A stretch of 64,000 bases of DNA from an uncultured Muribaculaceae bacterium. GTDB taxonomy: Bacteria; Bacteroidota; Bacteroidia; Bacteroidales; Muribaculaceae. The DNA is taken from assembly GCA_910584055.1 (NCBI GenBank), contig CAJTZS010000014.1, positions 1-64,000 of the forward strand, read 5' to 3'. A model generated the notes under the pieces. The model did no database searches. It was not told where the DNA came from and saw only the letters and a program-made list of their open reading frames with translations. Positions 43,845 through 53,038 of the stretch are shown piece by piece (the first letter of the stretch is position 1; each line of letters begins with the position of its first letter). The translations under genes were made by a program, and so were the position numbers.

Positions 43845-45335
43845 ATGCAGTATCTTTTAGGTTATGACATAGGCACATCATCTGTCAAGGCGGCTATAGT
43901 GGAAGTCGATTCCGGAAATATCGTGACCGAAGACTTCTTCCCCAAAGAGGAGGCTCCCATAAAGAGCGTGCGCACGGGGTGGGCTGAACAGAGACCCGCA
44001 GACTGGTGGAACCGCGTGGCAGAGGTCACGCGCCTTGTTCTCACCGAATCCGGAATCAATCCAAAGGAAATAGCAGCCATCGGTATCTCATACCAGATGC
44101 ACGGCTTAGTGATGATTGACCGGGAGGGCGAGGTGTTGCGCGACAGTATAATATGGTGCGATTCCAGAGGTGTTCCTTATGGCGAAAAGGCCGTGAAGGA
44201 TCTCGGTGTGGAAGCAATCATGCCTGCAATCCTCAACCGTCCCGGAAATTTCACCGCGACAAAATTAGCATGGGTGAAGGAGAATGAGCCGCAGCTGTTC
44301 GAGCGAATCTGGAAAGTGATGCTCCCAGGCGACTATGTTGCATGGCGCATGACCGGCCGTTGCGTCACAAATGCAGAAGGATTGTCGGAATATATGCTCT
44401 GGGATTTTCAAAACGACTGTCCCTCCAAAGTGTTGATGGATTATTTCGGATTCCCGATGGATATACTTCCTGAGATACTCCCGACATTCGGTCCTCAGGG
44501 CACTCTGACGGCAGATGCCGCCAAAGAGCTGGGGTTGAGTGAAGGCACGCCGGTGACATACCGAGCCGGAGACCAGCCGAACAATGCCCTTTCGCTTAAT
44601 GTGTTCAATCCCGGGGAAATCGCTTCTACGGCGGGAACTTCGGGCGTTGTCTATGGCATTAACGACACTACGAATTACGATCCTTTAAGCAGGGTGAATA
44701 ATTTCGCTCATGTCAATCATGCTGCGGAAGCTCCCCGGATCGGCGTGATGACCTGCATCAACGGCACAGGCATTCTCAATTCATGGATGAAACGCAACAT
44801 CGCTCCTACAGGCTGTTCCTATTCCGAAATGAATGATATTGCCGCCAAAGCTCCCGTAGGTTCCGCCGGCGTGTCGATCCTGCCCTTCGGCAATGGAGCC
44901 GAGCGCGTGCTTGAAAACGGGGAATCGGGATGTTCATTTCATGGAATAAATTTCAACATCCATGACCGTTCCCACATTCTACGCGCCGCACAGGAGGGAA
45001 TTGTCTTCTCGTTCATGTACGGCATCGAGATCATGAAAGAGATGGGACTTAAAGTAGACACCATACACGCGGGAAATGCCAATATGTTCCTGTCTCCGAT
45101 ATTTCGTGAGACACTTGCAAATGTGTCGGAAGCCACTATCCGGCTCTATGACACCGACGGCGCGGCCGGCGCAGCCCGTGGAGCAGGTATCGGCGCAGGT
45201 ATATACGCGTCGCCTCAAGAGGCATTCTCCTCCTTGAAACTCATCGACACGGTATCTCCGATTGAGAACAATGACCAATATCTGGAAGCCTATTCCAGAT
45301 GGAAGGAATGTCTGTCAAAAGAAACTTCCAAATAA
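43845..45335 (+). CDS. xylB: Xylulokinase
   Basis: A 496-residue FGGY-family sugar kinase that phosphorylates D-xylulose to xylulose 5-phosphate for the pentose phosphate pathway. The N-terminal ATPase fold begins LLGYDIGTSSVKAAIVE. The substrate region includes GISYQMHGLVMID and 'WCDSRG', and the second FGGY half has 'YRAGDQPNNALSLN', 'GTSGVVYGI' and the C-terminal 'HAGNANMFLSPIF' and 'GAAGAARGAGIGAGIY' signature. Full length and uninterrupted. Xylose isomerase follows after 24 nt, and this pairing decides xylulokinase over other FGGY kinases. Confidence 0.94.
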   Translation: MQYLLGYDIGTSSVKAAIVEVDSGNIVTEDFFPKEEAPIKSVRTGWAEQRPADWWNRVAEVTRLVLTESGINPKEIAAIGISYQMHGLVMIDREGEVLRDSIIWCDSRGVPYGEKAVKDLGVEAIMPAILNRPGNFTATKLAWVKENEPQLFERIWKVMLPGDYVAWRMTGRCVTNAEGLSEYMLWDFQNDCPSKVLMDYFGFPMDILPEILPTFGPQGTLTADAAKELGLSEGTPVTYRAGDQPNNALSLNVFNPGEIASTAGTSGVVYGINDTTNYDPLSRVNNFAHVNHAAEAPRIGVMTCINGTGILNSWMKRNIAPTGCSYSEMNDIAAKAPVGSAGVSILPFGNGAERVLENGESGCSFHGINFNIHDRSHILRAAQEGIVFSFMYGIEIMKEMGLKVDTIHAGNANMFLSPIFRETLANVSEATIRLYDTDGAAGAARGAGIGAGIYASPQEAFSSLKLIDTVSPIENNDQYLEAYSRWKECLSKETSK

Positions 45336-45359
45336 CAAAAATAAATAATAGAATTTACA

Positions 45360-46679
45360 ATGTCACAGAAAGAATATTTTCCCACGATAGGCAAAATCGC
45401 CTATGAGGGTCCGCAAAGTTATAACCCGATGGCGTTCCGTTATTATGATGCGGAGCGCATCGTGCTTGGCAAGCCGATGAAAGAATGGCTCAGATTCGCG
45501 ATGGCGTGGTGGCACACACTCTGCGCCGAAGGAGGCGACCAGTTCGGCGGCGGCACGAAGAAATTCCCCTGGAACGAAGGAGAGGATGCAATGACGGTGG
45601 CCAGACAGAAAGCTGATGCCGGTTTCGAGATTATGCAGAAACTCGGAATAGAATTTTTCTGTTTCCATGACACGGACCTTATTGGCGATCTTGGAGAAGA
45701 CATAGCCGATTACGAAAACCGCATGAAGGAGATCACTGCATACCTCAAGGAGAAAATGGCAGAGACAGGCATAAAGAACCTCTGGGGAACGGCCAATGTG
45801 TTCGGCAATGCCCGCTATATGAATGGAGCTGCCACCAATCCTGACTTTGATGTGGTTGCCCGTGCATGCGTGCAGATCAAGAACGCAATAGATGCTACCA
45901 TCGCTTTGGGCGGTTCGAATTATGTGTTCTGGGGTGGACGCGAAGGGTATATGAGCCTTCTGAACACCGATCAGAAACGTGAAAAGGAGCACTTGGCAAC
46001 CATGCTCACAATGGCTCGCGACTACGCCCGTGCCAAAGGGTTCAAAGGCACGTTCCTTATCGAGCCGAAACCGATGGAGCCGTCCAAACATCAATATGAT
46101 GTAGATACCGAGACGGTTATAGGTTTCCTTAGAGCGCACGGACTTGACAAAGATTTCAAGGTGAACATCGAGGTGAACCATGCAACCCTCGCCGGCCATA
46201 CGTTCGAGCATGAACTCGCCGTGGCTGTAGACAACGGTATGCTCGGCAGCATCGATGCCAACCGGGGCGACTATCAGAACGGCTGGGACACCGACCAGTT
46301 CCCTATCGACAATTATGAACTCACGCAGGCCATGATGCAGATTATCCGCAACGGAGGTCTCGGCAACGGCGGAACAAACTTCGATGCGAAGACACGCCGC
46401 AACTCAACCGACCTGGAGGATATCTTCATCGCCCACATCGCCGGAATGGACGCAATGGCGCGTGCGCTTCTCAGTGCGGCCGACGTTCTTGAAAAGTCGC
46501 CGTATAAGAAGATGCTCGCCGACCGATATGCCTCCTTCGACAGTGGCAAAGGGAAGGAATTTGAGGACGGTGCCCTTTCATTGGAGGATGTTGTAGCCTA
46601 CGCAAAAACACAGCCAGAACCGAAACAGACCTCCGGCAAGCAGGAATTATACGAATCAATAGTCAATATGTACGCTTAA
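45360..46679 (+). CDS. xylA: Xylose isomerase
   Basis: A 439-residue class II xylose isomerase converting D-xylose to D-xylulose in the cytoplasm. Visible hallmarks are FFCFHDTDLIGD (active-site His and Asp), 'YVFWGGREGY', 'FLIEPKPMEPSKHQYD' (metal Glu and Lys), 'NIEVNHATLAGHTFEHEL' (metal-binding Glu/His) and 'GSIDANRGD' (metal Asp). It follows xylB closely and completes the xylose entry pathway with the upstream GH3. The 3' end overlaps the end of the convergent Ca2+-ATPase gene by 17 bp. Confidence 0.97.
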   Translation: MSQKEYFPTIGKIAYEGPQSYNPMAFRYYDAERIVLGKPMKEWLRFAMAWWHTLCAEGGDQFGGGTKKFPWNEGEDAMTVARQKADAGFEIMQKLGIEFFCFHDTDLIGDLGEDIADYENRMKEITAYLKEKMAETGIKNLWGTANVFGNARYMNGAATNPDFDVVARACVQIKNAIDATIALGGSNYVFWGGREGYMSLLNTDQKREKEHLATMLTMARDYARAKGFKGTFLIEPKPMEPSKHQYDVDTETVIGFLRAHGLDKDFKVNIEVNHATLAGHTFEHELAVAVDNGMLGSIDANRGDYQNGWDTDQFPIDNYELTQAMMQIIRNGGLGNGGTNFDAKTRRNSTDLEDIFIAHIAGMDAMARALLSAADVLEKSPYKKMLADRYASFDSGKGKEFEDGALSLEDVVAYAKTQPEPKQTSGKQELYESIVNMYA

Positions 46680-49371
46680 TCCTGAAGAGTTCTCCTGCCC
46701 AGAGCACGAGCGAGGTTGAGGCTATAATCAGCAGCCAGTCGCTCCATCGGAGCGGAACGACGTTGAAAAAGCCGTAACCGAACGTCACGATGATGAACTG
46801 ACCCACAAGTATTACCATCGCTATTGTAAGGAAACCGTTACATCCTTTCAAATGTAGCGCGGAGCGCCCGGTGCCGAAAGCCCGGGCGTTAAACATATTC
46901 CAGAACTGCAGGAAGACGAAGAAGGTGAAGAAAAGCGACAGTTCATATGCCGTCAGTTCATGGAATCCCCCGATCCCGACATGCAACATGGAAATGATTG
47001 ATTCTGGAGAACCGGCCGGTGCCGAGACATGCTGCAGGAAGCTCAAAGCCACGAACAATACAAGGAAGAAGCCGAATCCCACACCGACGATGCGTCTCCA
47101 CATCGCGGGGGTGATGATGAACGCGGTGCGGGAACGAGGCTTGTCGCGCATCACGTCTTCCGACGGCGGCAGCGATGCCAACGCCATAGCGGCGAAGGTA
47201 TCCATAATCAGGTTTACCCACAGCATCTGGGTCACCGTCAACGGCGATTCCATACCCATGAACGCGCCCGCCAGCACTATAAGGCATGCGCAGACATTGA
47301 CCGTGAGCTGGAACATGATGAACCGCTGCAGATTGCGATATAGCGAACGCCCCCACATCACGGCGCGGCCTATAGAGGAGAATGAATTGTCGATAATGGT
47401 TATGTCGGAAGCCTCCTTGGCTACCGATGTGCCGTCGCCCATCGAAAGACCTACATGGGCGGCTTTCAACGCCGGAGCGTCGTTGGTGCCGTCACCGGTT
47501 ACTGCCACGACTTCGTTGTTGCGCTGCAAAGCTTCCACAAGACGTTTCTTGTCCATCGGGCGGGCACGCGCTATTATCTTGATTTTATCGACCCTCTGCT
47601 GCAATTCGTCATCGCTCATTGCGGCGATGTCGGAACCCGTGGTGATATTCTCTTCAGTGTCCTCATCTGTCCAGAGACCGATCTGGCGACCGATCTCGCG
47701 GGCTATGGCAGGGGTGTCGCCGGTCACTATCTTGACCTTGACACCCGCTTCAAGCACTTCTCTCACAGCCTCAGGCACATCCGAACGCACGGGGTCTGAG
47801 ATAGCTACGATTCCAAGGAAGGTGAGATTATCTCCGGTATATTTATTATCCTCTATCACATCCTCCCCGTCCTTGAGCACCTGATATGCGAAAGCCAATG
47901 TGCGCATCGCCTGGTTCTGATATGCAAGAAGCTGAGACTCGATAGCTTTCTTCGAAACACCCTCTGGGAGATTGCGGCACATACCCAACACAATTTCAGG
48001 CGCGCCTTTTACATATGCCACCTGAAGTTTCTTACCCTCTTCAGATTTCACGGCATCAGACTCAACCACCGTGGCCATATACTTGCGCTCGGTGGTGAAG
48101 GGGAGTTCATCTATTGTTGAAATACGTTTCTTTATGTCGGCATAATCGATGCCGTTATTGCGTAGCCATAGTAACAAAGCCCCTTCCGTAGGGTTGCCGA
48201 GCACCTTAGGCTTGTCAGGTTCGGCAAGGTCAAGCTGTGCCGTGGAATTGGCGGCGATTCCCTCTACTATCGTCTGACTTAAGGGATCCGAACCGATAGC
48301 CTCTGATGGGAGACCATAGAAATTGGTTTTGTAGACCTGCATCTGGTTCTGGGTAAGCGTTCCGGTCTTGTCTGTGCATATGACGGTCGTAGCACCCATA
48401 GTCTCGCATGCATGCATCTTGCGCACAAGGTTATTTGTGCGGAGCATACGGCGCATCGAATACGCCAACGACAAAGTAACCGCCATCGGCAGCCCTTCCG
48501 GAACAGACACGACAACCAAGGTAACGGCAATCATGAAAGTCTGTAGAGCGTATTGTATGAAGCCGAGCCACTCGAATTCGGCATTGTGGGTGAAATACAT
48601 CACCATACGTCCGGCCACGATGATAGCCGCAATCACATAACTCGATATGGAGACAAGTTTACCGAGACGGTCGAGCTGTTCGTTAAGCGGAGTCTTCACA
48701 GAATTGTCGATCTGAGATTCCTTGAAAACCTTTCCGTTTTCCGTCTTGTCGCCTACCGCCGTCACCTCGAACACACCGTGCCCTTCCATCACCTTTGTGC
48801 CGCGCATCAGGGCGTTCGAACGGTAAGTCGCCTCCGGGTCGAACAACGATTCGTCCGTTGTCTTCATGCACGATGGCTCACCGGTAAGCGAGGACTCGTC
48901 AACGTTCATCGAGGTTGCTTCGAGAAGAGTGCCGTCAGCCGGAATCTCATCGCCGGTATTGACTACGACAATATCACCCACGACAATATCCTTACGCGGT
49001 AGCTGCGTAATCTTACCGTTACGCCACACTTGCACAGGTTCTTCATCATTGACTTGATTCAGGACGGCGAACTCCTTGTTAGCCTTCATCTCGAACCAGA
49101 AACTGAGTCCCGTGGCAAGGAATATGGCCGCGAAAATACCTACCGGCTCGAAGAAAGGCTTGAACGAATGGTCTGCATCAATATACGATTCATACACCGC
49201 GATACCCACCGACAACGCCAGTGCAACAAGCAATATGACGATCAGAGGATCCTTGAATCCTCTGAGAAACTGCTTCCAGAGCGGGTCACGCTTCACAGGC
49301 GTGAGCACGTTCTCACCATGCAGGCGTCTGCTCTCGGCAACCTGCGCGTCATTCAAACCTTTATAATTCAT
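46663..49371 (-). CDS. Calcium-translocating P-type ATPase (PMCA type)
   Basis: A 902-residue P2-type ATPase exporting Ca2+ from the cytoplasm. In order: cation ATPase N-terminal domain, first membrane hairpin, actuator domain with SSLTGEP, membrane segments with 'VSVPEGLPMAVTLSLAYSM' (P-E-G-L-P ion-site motif in M4), phosphorylation site D334 in ICTDKTGTLTQNQM, nucleotide domain with 'KGAPE', hinge 'VTGDGTNDAPALKAAHVGLSMG', and six C-terminal helices with N-L-I-M-D. It is complete. No calmodulin-type tail was seen. A minus-strand TAACTTTG box (49417-49424) could be its -7 element. Confidence 0.93.
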   Translation of the reverse strand: MNYKGLNDAQVAESRRLHGENVLTPVKRDPLWKQFLRGFKDPLIVILLVALALSVGIAVYESYIDADHSFKPFFEPVGIFAAIFLATGLSFWFEMKANKEFAVLNQVNDEEPVQVWRNGKITQLPRKDIVVGDIVVVNTGDEIPADGTLLEATSMNVDESSLTGEPSCMKTTDESLFDPEATYRSNALMRGTKVMEGHGVFEVTAVGDKTENGKVFKESQIDNSVKTPLNEQLDRLGKLVSISSYVIAAIIVAGRMVMYFTHNAEFEWLGFIQYALQTFMIAVTLVVVSVPEGLPMAVTLSLAYSMRRMLRTNNLVRKMHACETMGATTVICTDKTGTLTQNQMQVYKTNFYGLPSEAIGSDPLSQTIVEGIAANSTAQLDLAEPDKPKVLGNPTEGALLLWLRNNGIDYADIKKRISTIDELPFTTERKYMATVVESDAVKSEEGKKLQVAYVKGAPEIVLGMCRNLPEGVSKKAIESQLLAYQNQAMRTLAFAYQVLKDGEDVIEDNKYTGDNLTFLGIVAISDPVRSDVPEAVREVLEAGVKVKIVTGDTPAIAREIGRQIGLWTDEDTEENITTGSDIAAMSDDELQQRVDKIKIIARARPMDKKRLVEALQRNNEVVAVTGDGTNDAPALKAAHVGLSMGDGTSVAKEASDITIIDNSFSSIGRAVMWGRSLYRNLQRFIMFQLTVNVCACLIVLAGAFMGMESPLTVTQMLWVNLIMDTFAAMALASLPPSEDVMRDKPRSRTAFIITPAMWRRIVGVGFGFFLVLFVALSFLQHVSAPAGSPESIISMLHVGIGGFHELTAYELSLFFTFFVFLQFWNMFNARAFGTGRSALHLKGCNGFLTIAMVILVGQFIIVTFGYGFFNVVPLRWSDWLLIIASTSLVLWAGELFRIKRTY

Positions 49372-49541
49372 TCTAATGATAATGTTGTTTTCTTACTATA
49401 ACCTCAAAAATGCCTACAAAGTTAGCTCTTTTTCATCAAACCTACCCGTTTTATTTGCAGCAATGACACCATGGCGTAAAAATTTAATAAAAATGCAACA
49501 TTTTAATTCACTGTACGATACAGTAAAACAATGAGTTGAAT

Positions 49542-49601
49542 AATATTTTTCTTTACAAAGAAAGAAATATGACTTTTTCTTTCTTTGTAAAGAAAAATAT
49601 T
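49542..49601. repeat. 26-bp perfect AT-rich inverted repeat
   Basis: The arms 49542-49567 and 49576-49601 are exact reverse complements (26 bp) around an 8-nt centre TATGACTT. The arms carry the motif CTTTACAAAGAAAG. It lies about 90 nt downstream of the Gate-domain gene and about 170 nt upstream of the Ca2+-ATPase start. It is most simply a terminator for the former, but it is much longer than usual and could be a small mobile-element relic. The rest of this ~320-nt gap is AT-rich with nothing else seen. Confidence 0.75.
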
Positions 49602-49692
49602 TATAACCTTATGGAAATTACAATGATATGGAAAAATTTACATGAATTATCAAGACACCAGATTCCACTCTTTATGAAACTATGGACGATGT

Positions 49693-50898
49693 TCACATCA
49701 GAATCGTGACGAGCATGTAGATCAGGTGGGCGGCGACTGCGGCGCAAAGGCCGCCGATGGTGTGGGCAAGAATCGCCTTTGAGGTCAGCTCGCGGAAACC
49801 GAGTGAGTCAAGCATCGCGGTGTGGGTGGAGAGGTAGCCGCTCCAGCACATCCCTATGGCAGTGCAGACAGCTATCGCATTGCCGTCCATCCAACCCTGG
49901 CTTAGGAAGTTGGGTACAAGGCTCAACGCCGCGCCAACAGCACCGAGCGATGTAATCGGGAATGCTATAAGGTGAGGGTCATGGAATCCGAAAAGCCATT
50001 CGAAAACAAAGTTAATCTTCTGGGCAAGCCACGGCAACACAGCGACACCTTCATATGCGGCACCGGTGTATTCACCATTGGCCGAAGGTCCGAAAGTCAG
50101 CAACATAACAAGCGTCGATATTATCAAGACACCCGGAATGATGGCAATACCGACATCAACGCCCGAACGGCCACCGTCAAGGAGAGCGGAAAGAATTCTT
50201 ACAAACGCCGATTTCCCTTCATCATCCTTTTTATCTTCCTCCTTGGTTTCCGAGACCGCCACTGCATCCTCCGTAAGGTAATGTGGATAATTCTTAACTA
50301 CAAAATATTGCATCAGCCTGGTAGAGACAATGCATCCTATGAACGCTCCGAAAAAGCCCACGAGCGGTTGCCAGAAAAATCCCTGACCAACCATGAAGAC
50401 CATCACGAGAAGTCCCATTCCGAACGCGGTGCCGAAATTGGTAAGCGATATAAGCTGAAATTTCTTGAAATATGAGCTGAACCGTTTGTCGGAAGCCAGG
50501 GAAATGATGGCAGGGTTGTCGCTCAGGAAAGTCATCACCGCCCCAAGCGAAGCCACTCCCGGGAGGTTAAACAGCGGCTTCATGAGCGGACGGAGGAGCT
50601 TCTCCAAGAGCTTCACCACTCCAAACTCCACAAAAATCCTGCCGATTGCACCCGTGAGCACACATATCGACATGAGATAGAACACTGTGTTGAGCAGTAG
50701 GTCGTGAGCCGTGTTCATCATGGTCTTGAGCATATTAGCAACACCCATCCCCTGCCCTAAGAAATAGAACAGACCGAACACCACCAACAGACAAATTATT
50801 CCGCTTCGAGCCGTCGCTTCCTTCTTCTTAGCCTTTTTATTGTTGGTTATCGAAAGAGATATCCCCTCTGTTACAGTTTTTTCGTTCGAGTTTTCCAT
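49693..50898 (-). CDS. Gate-domain (nucleoside recognition) membrane protein
   Basis: A 401-residue multi-pass membrane protein with a charged cytoplasmic N-terminus (rich in Lys) and about eight to ten helices. Two Gate-like modules are recognised by 'TGAIGRIFVEFGVVKLLEKLLRPLMKPLFNLPG..LGAVMTFLSDNPAIISLASD' and the later 'SLGAVGAALSLV'. The family includes YjiH-like proteins and spore maturation SpmA/B relatives, and its substrates are not firmly known. It is monocistronic here. A long inverted repeat lies 3' of it. Confidence 0.8.
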   Translation of the reverse strand: MENSNEKTVTEGISLSITNNKKAKKKEATARSGIICLLVVFGLFYFLGQGMGVANMLKTMMNTAHDLLLNTVFYLMSICVLTGAIGRIFVEFGVVKLLEKLLRPLMKPLFNLPGVASLGAVMTFLSDNPAIISLASDKRFSSYFKKFQLISLTNFGTAFGMGLLVMVFMVGQGFFWQPLVGFFGAFIGCIVSTRLMQYFVVKNYPHYLTEDAVAVSETKEEDKKDDEGKSAFVRILSALLDGGRSGVDVGIAIIPGVLIISTLVMLLTFGPSANGEYTGAAYEGVAVLPWLAQKINFVFEWLFGFHDPHLIAFPITSLGAVGAALSLVPNFLSQGWMDGNAIAVCTAIGMCWSGYLSTHTAMLDSLGFRELTSKAILAHTIGGLCAAVAAHLIYMLVTILM

Positions 50899-51137
50899 TA
50901 TCGCAAAATTTGCACATCATGATTAGAGCTTGCAAATTAAACGATTTTTATCATGCCGCCCAAATAATCAAATTAAAATTTCAATTTCCTATGCTCTGAC
51001 ACCGACATTGCCGTATTCTCCACATTCACCCCCACTTGTGAATGCTTTCCGGTTTCAAAATGTATGCCGTTCATTTCCGGGGGTGTCAACACCTCCAGCC
51101 CGAGCCTTTTGTTCAAATCATCAAACACACCCATCCT

Positions 51138-52136
51138 TCACCTGCTTTTTATAAAATTCATCAATCGGTTCACACCCAGCAACGTTGCGACATAAACCGC
51201 AATCATCAGGAACAGCGACAGCCTGAGCGGGAAGATATCGCTCCACCATCCCCCGAAAAGATAGCAGAAGAATTGAAGCCACAGCAGACATTGAGTGGTC
51301 ACGCACAATGTGCACCAAGTCTTTATTCTGAATTTCTGATACCATATGCTCCACACTGTGAATGGGAGACAGCATCCGTTAAGTAACGCCAAATAATGTA
51401 TCTCCCCCGGGAAAAGGAAAAGTATCAGCGTGGAGATAGAAAAATATGTTATCCCCACTTCGCTCCAACTGAAAATACCGAAGAAAGTTGACGCCTTCTG
51501 TTCAAGCACATGGTCGCAGCCATGCTCCTGAAGCACCCCACAAATCCGGTCTGCCGATTTGCTCTTTATTTTCAGGGTTTTGAGTACGAGTAGCCACGTC
51601 ACGGCTATACCCGCAAAATCCACCAATGTCAGTAATATCGTGGATAGATTAACCCATAGACGATCAATCACAAAACCGGCAACAATCAGAAAAAGGGAGC
51701 ATAGAACAAGCGCCCATAGCTTCCCTTTATCTACAATATCATAAAAATGATGCTTCGTATATTCAGGTTCGCGGGAATTGCCCGTGGTTTTGGCAAGCAA
51801 GACTATTCCTGTGGCTTTCCGTTCGAAATCCTCAAGTTTCCAGCTCTTGGGCTCACCGAAATACCGGAAATCAACAATCTCACCTCCTTCATAATCCTTA
51901 CGGATATCTGTCACAATTACAAAACAGCTCTTCACTTGAGCAAGAAACGGCCGTGGCAACTCGGTGTAGAGCGTCTTGTCGGGCAATCTCACCGCCTCCG
52001 AATCCACTCCATACTCACCGAGCAGCCGCGAAAAGCCGAACAGCGACTTGAAAGACATCGTATCGAACGCCTTGTCGCTGTAGCTTTCCGTATGGGCCAC
52101 GCCCAACTGTTTCAGAAAATCAGACAGAAGAGTCAT
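51138..52136 (-). CDS. C39-like/VKOR-domain membrane oxidoreductase
   Basis: A 332-residue protein with two parts. The N-terminal ~130 residues look like a peptidase C39-like domain without a catalytic Cys at the expected place, so it is probably non-catalytic. The C-terminal four- to five-helix vitamin K epoxide reductase (VKOR) domain has a loop Cys pair (ICGVLQEHGCDHVL) and the redox CxxC C275-T-L-C278 (W-C-T-L-C). VKOR proteins reoxidise thiol oxidants using quinones and so drive disulfide formation in the envelope. It lies 30 nt downstream of a thioredoxin-fold gene with a CPHC centre, which fits a two-part redox pathway. Confidence 0.85.
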   Translation of the reverse strand: MTLLSDFLKQLGVAHTESYSDKAFDTMSFKSLFGFSRLLGEYGVDSEAVRLPDKTLYTELPRPFLAQVKSCFVIVTDIRKDYEGGEIVDFRYFGEPKSWKLEDFERKATGIVLLAKTTGNSREPEYTKHHFYDIVDKGKLWALVLCSLFLIVAGFVIDRLWVNLSTILLTLVDFAGIAVTWLLVLKTLKIKSKSADRICGVLQEHGCDHVLEQKASTFFGIFSWSEVGITYFSISTLILFLFPGEIHYLALLNGCCLPFTVWSIWYQKFRIKTWCTLCVTTQCLLWLQFFCYLFGGWWSDIFPLRLSLFLMIAVYVATLLGVNRLMNFIKSR

Positions 52137-52166
52137 ACCTATGACCTATAAACTATAACCTTTGAC

Positions 52167-52469
52167 CTAAATATACGCCTCCACTTTTGAATCGAGTGCG
52201 GAACCCTCCATCTCCCCGCTGCCGCGCCACATCTCTTCTCCGTCTTTGAATACGATAAAAGTAGGTATGGACGTAACTTCAAGCTCCTGTGCCAATTTCT
52301 CGTTGTCGTCTATATCGAACTGATAGACATTGGCACGCCCTTCGAGAAGAGCCTTAACATCCGCCACCACAGGCATCATCTTCTGGCAATGAGGGCACCA
52401 GGACGCATAAAACTCCACCAATACAACTCCCTTGTCTTCCTTAAGTTCTTTAATTTTTTGTGTATCCAT
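52167..52469 (-). CDS. Thioredoxin-fold protein with CPHC active site
   Basis: A 100-residue thioredoxin: 'VVLVEFYASWCPHCQKMMPVV' with the redox pair C25 and C28, then 'VTSIPTFIVFKDGEEMWRGSGEM' including the cis-Pro loop TSIPT. CPHC is the dipeptide typical of oxidising DsbA-type proteins rather than the reducing CGPC thioredoxins. No signal peptide is visible, so it appears cytoplasmic, which is odd for an oxidase partner. It is first in an operon with the VKOR gene. Confidence 0.9.
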   Translation of the reverse strand: MDTQKIKELKEDKGVVLVEFYASWCPHCQKMMPVVADVKALLEGRANVYQFDIDDNEKLAQELEVTSIPTFIVFKDGEEMWRGSGEMEGSALDSKVEAYI

Positions 52470-52612
52470 AGCATTAAATAATTTTTTATGGTTTTATATT
52501 CCATTTATCTTAGTAATTGTAATTTTCAAACGCCCCCCTTGCCGCTATGGTTCAGCATTATTGCAGGAATGTCGCTAATTTCCGTGTTTCAATGTTAATT
52601 ATTGTTAATTCA

Positions 52613-52655
52613 TAGTACTTTGTATTGCATAGTACTATAATAGTTACTAAATTTG
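52613..52655 (+). promoter_or_regulatory. padR-pspC promoter with overlapping operator
   Basis: TAGTACT (52613-52619) and AGTACTA (52631-52637) form an interrupted inverted repeat; seen otherwise, CATAGTACT is directly repeated at 17-bp distance. It covers the -33 area: ATTG (52624-52627), a 20-nt spacer and TAAATTTG (52648-52655). This is a good candidate for PadR autoregulation. Confidence 0.6.
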
Positions 52656-52675
52656 CGCTGTCAAAACATATACCT

Positions 52676-53038
52676 ATGGCTACCAACATCGATAATCTGA
52701 AATCTCAGATGCGGAAAGGAATGCTGGAATTCTGCGTGCTGCTTCTGCTGAGACAAAGCGACGCCTATGTTTCCGAGATTATTTCGCGAATGAAAGACGC
52801 GCATCTGATTGTGGTGGAAGGCACCCTCTACCCTCTGTTGACAAGACTGAAAAATGACGGTCTGCTCAGCTACAGATGGGAAGAATCGCCATCCGGGCCA
52901 CCAAGGAAATATTATTCCATCACACCGATGGGCAATCATTTCCTCAACGAGCTTCACCATTCGTGGAATGAAATATCCACATCCGTAAATCATCTCTTAA
53001 ACCAAGACCAACAACCCCCTAAACCGGAACAATTATGA
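52676..53038 (+). CDS. PadR-family transcriptional regulator
   Basis: A 120-residue winged-helix protein from the ATG at 52676, which sits a suitable distance after the promoter; an earlier in-frame ATG at 52625 would fall within the operator and promoter. PadR features: 'MRKGMLEFCVLLLLRQSDAYVSEIISRMKDAHLIVVEGTLYPLLTRLKNDGLLSYRWEESPSGPPRKYYSITPMG' (key residues G-T-L-Y-P, L-x-x-L-x-x-x-G-L, P-R-K-Y-Y). It overlaps pspC by ATGA and likely represses its own operon in response to an envelope cue. Confidence 0.94.
   Translation: MATNIDNLKSQMRKGMLEFCVLLLLRQSDAYVSEIISRMKDAHLIVVEGTLYPLLTRLKNDGLLSYRWEESPSGPPRKYYSITPMGNHFLNELHHSWNEISTSVNHLLNQDQQPPKPEQL

Noticed and set aside
46871..47884. 337-codon plus-strand frame opposite the Ca2+-ATPase
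   Set aside because: It is the mirror of conserved P-type ATPase motifs, has no domain of its own, and is Ser/Thr/Arg-rich as expected of an antisense frame.
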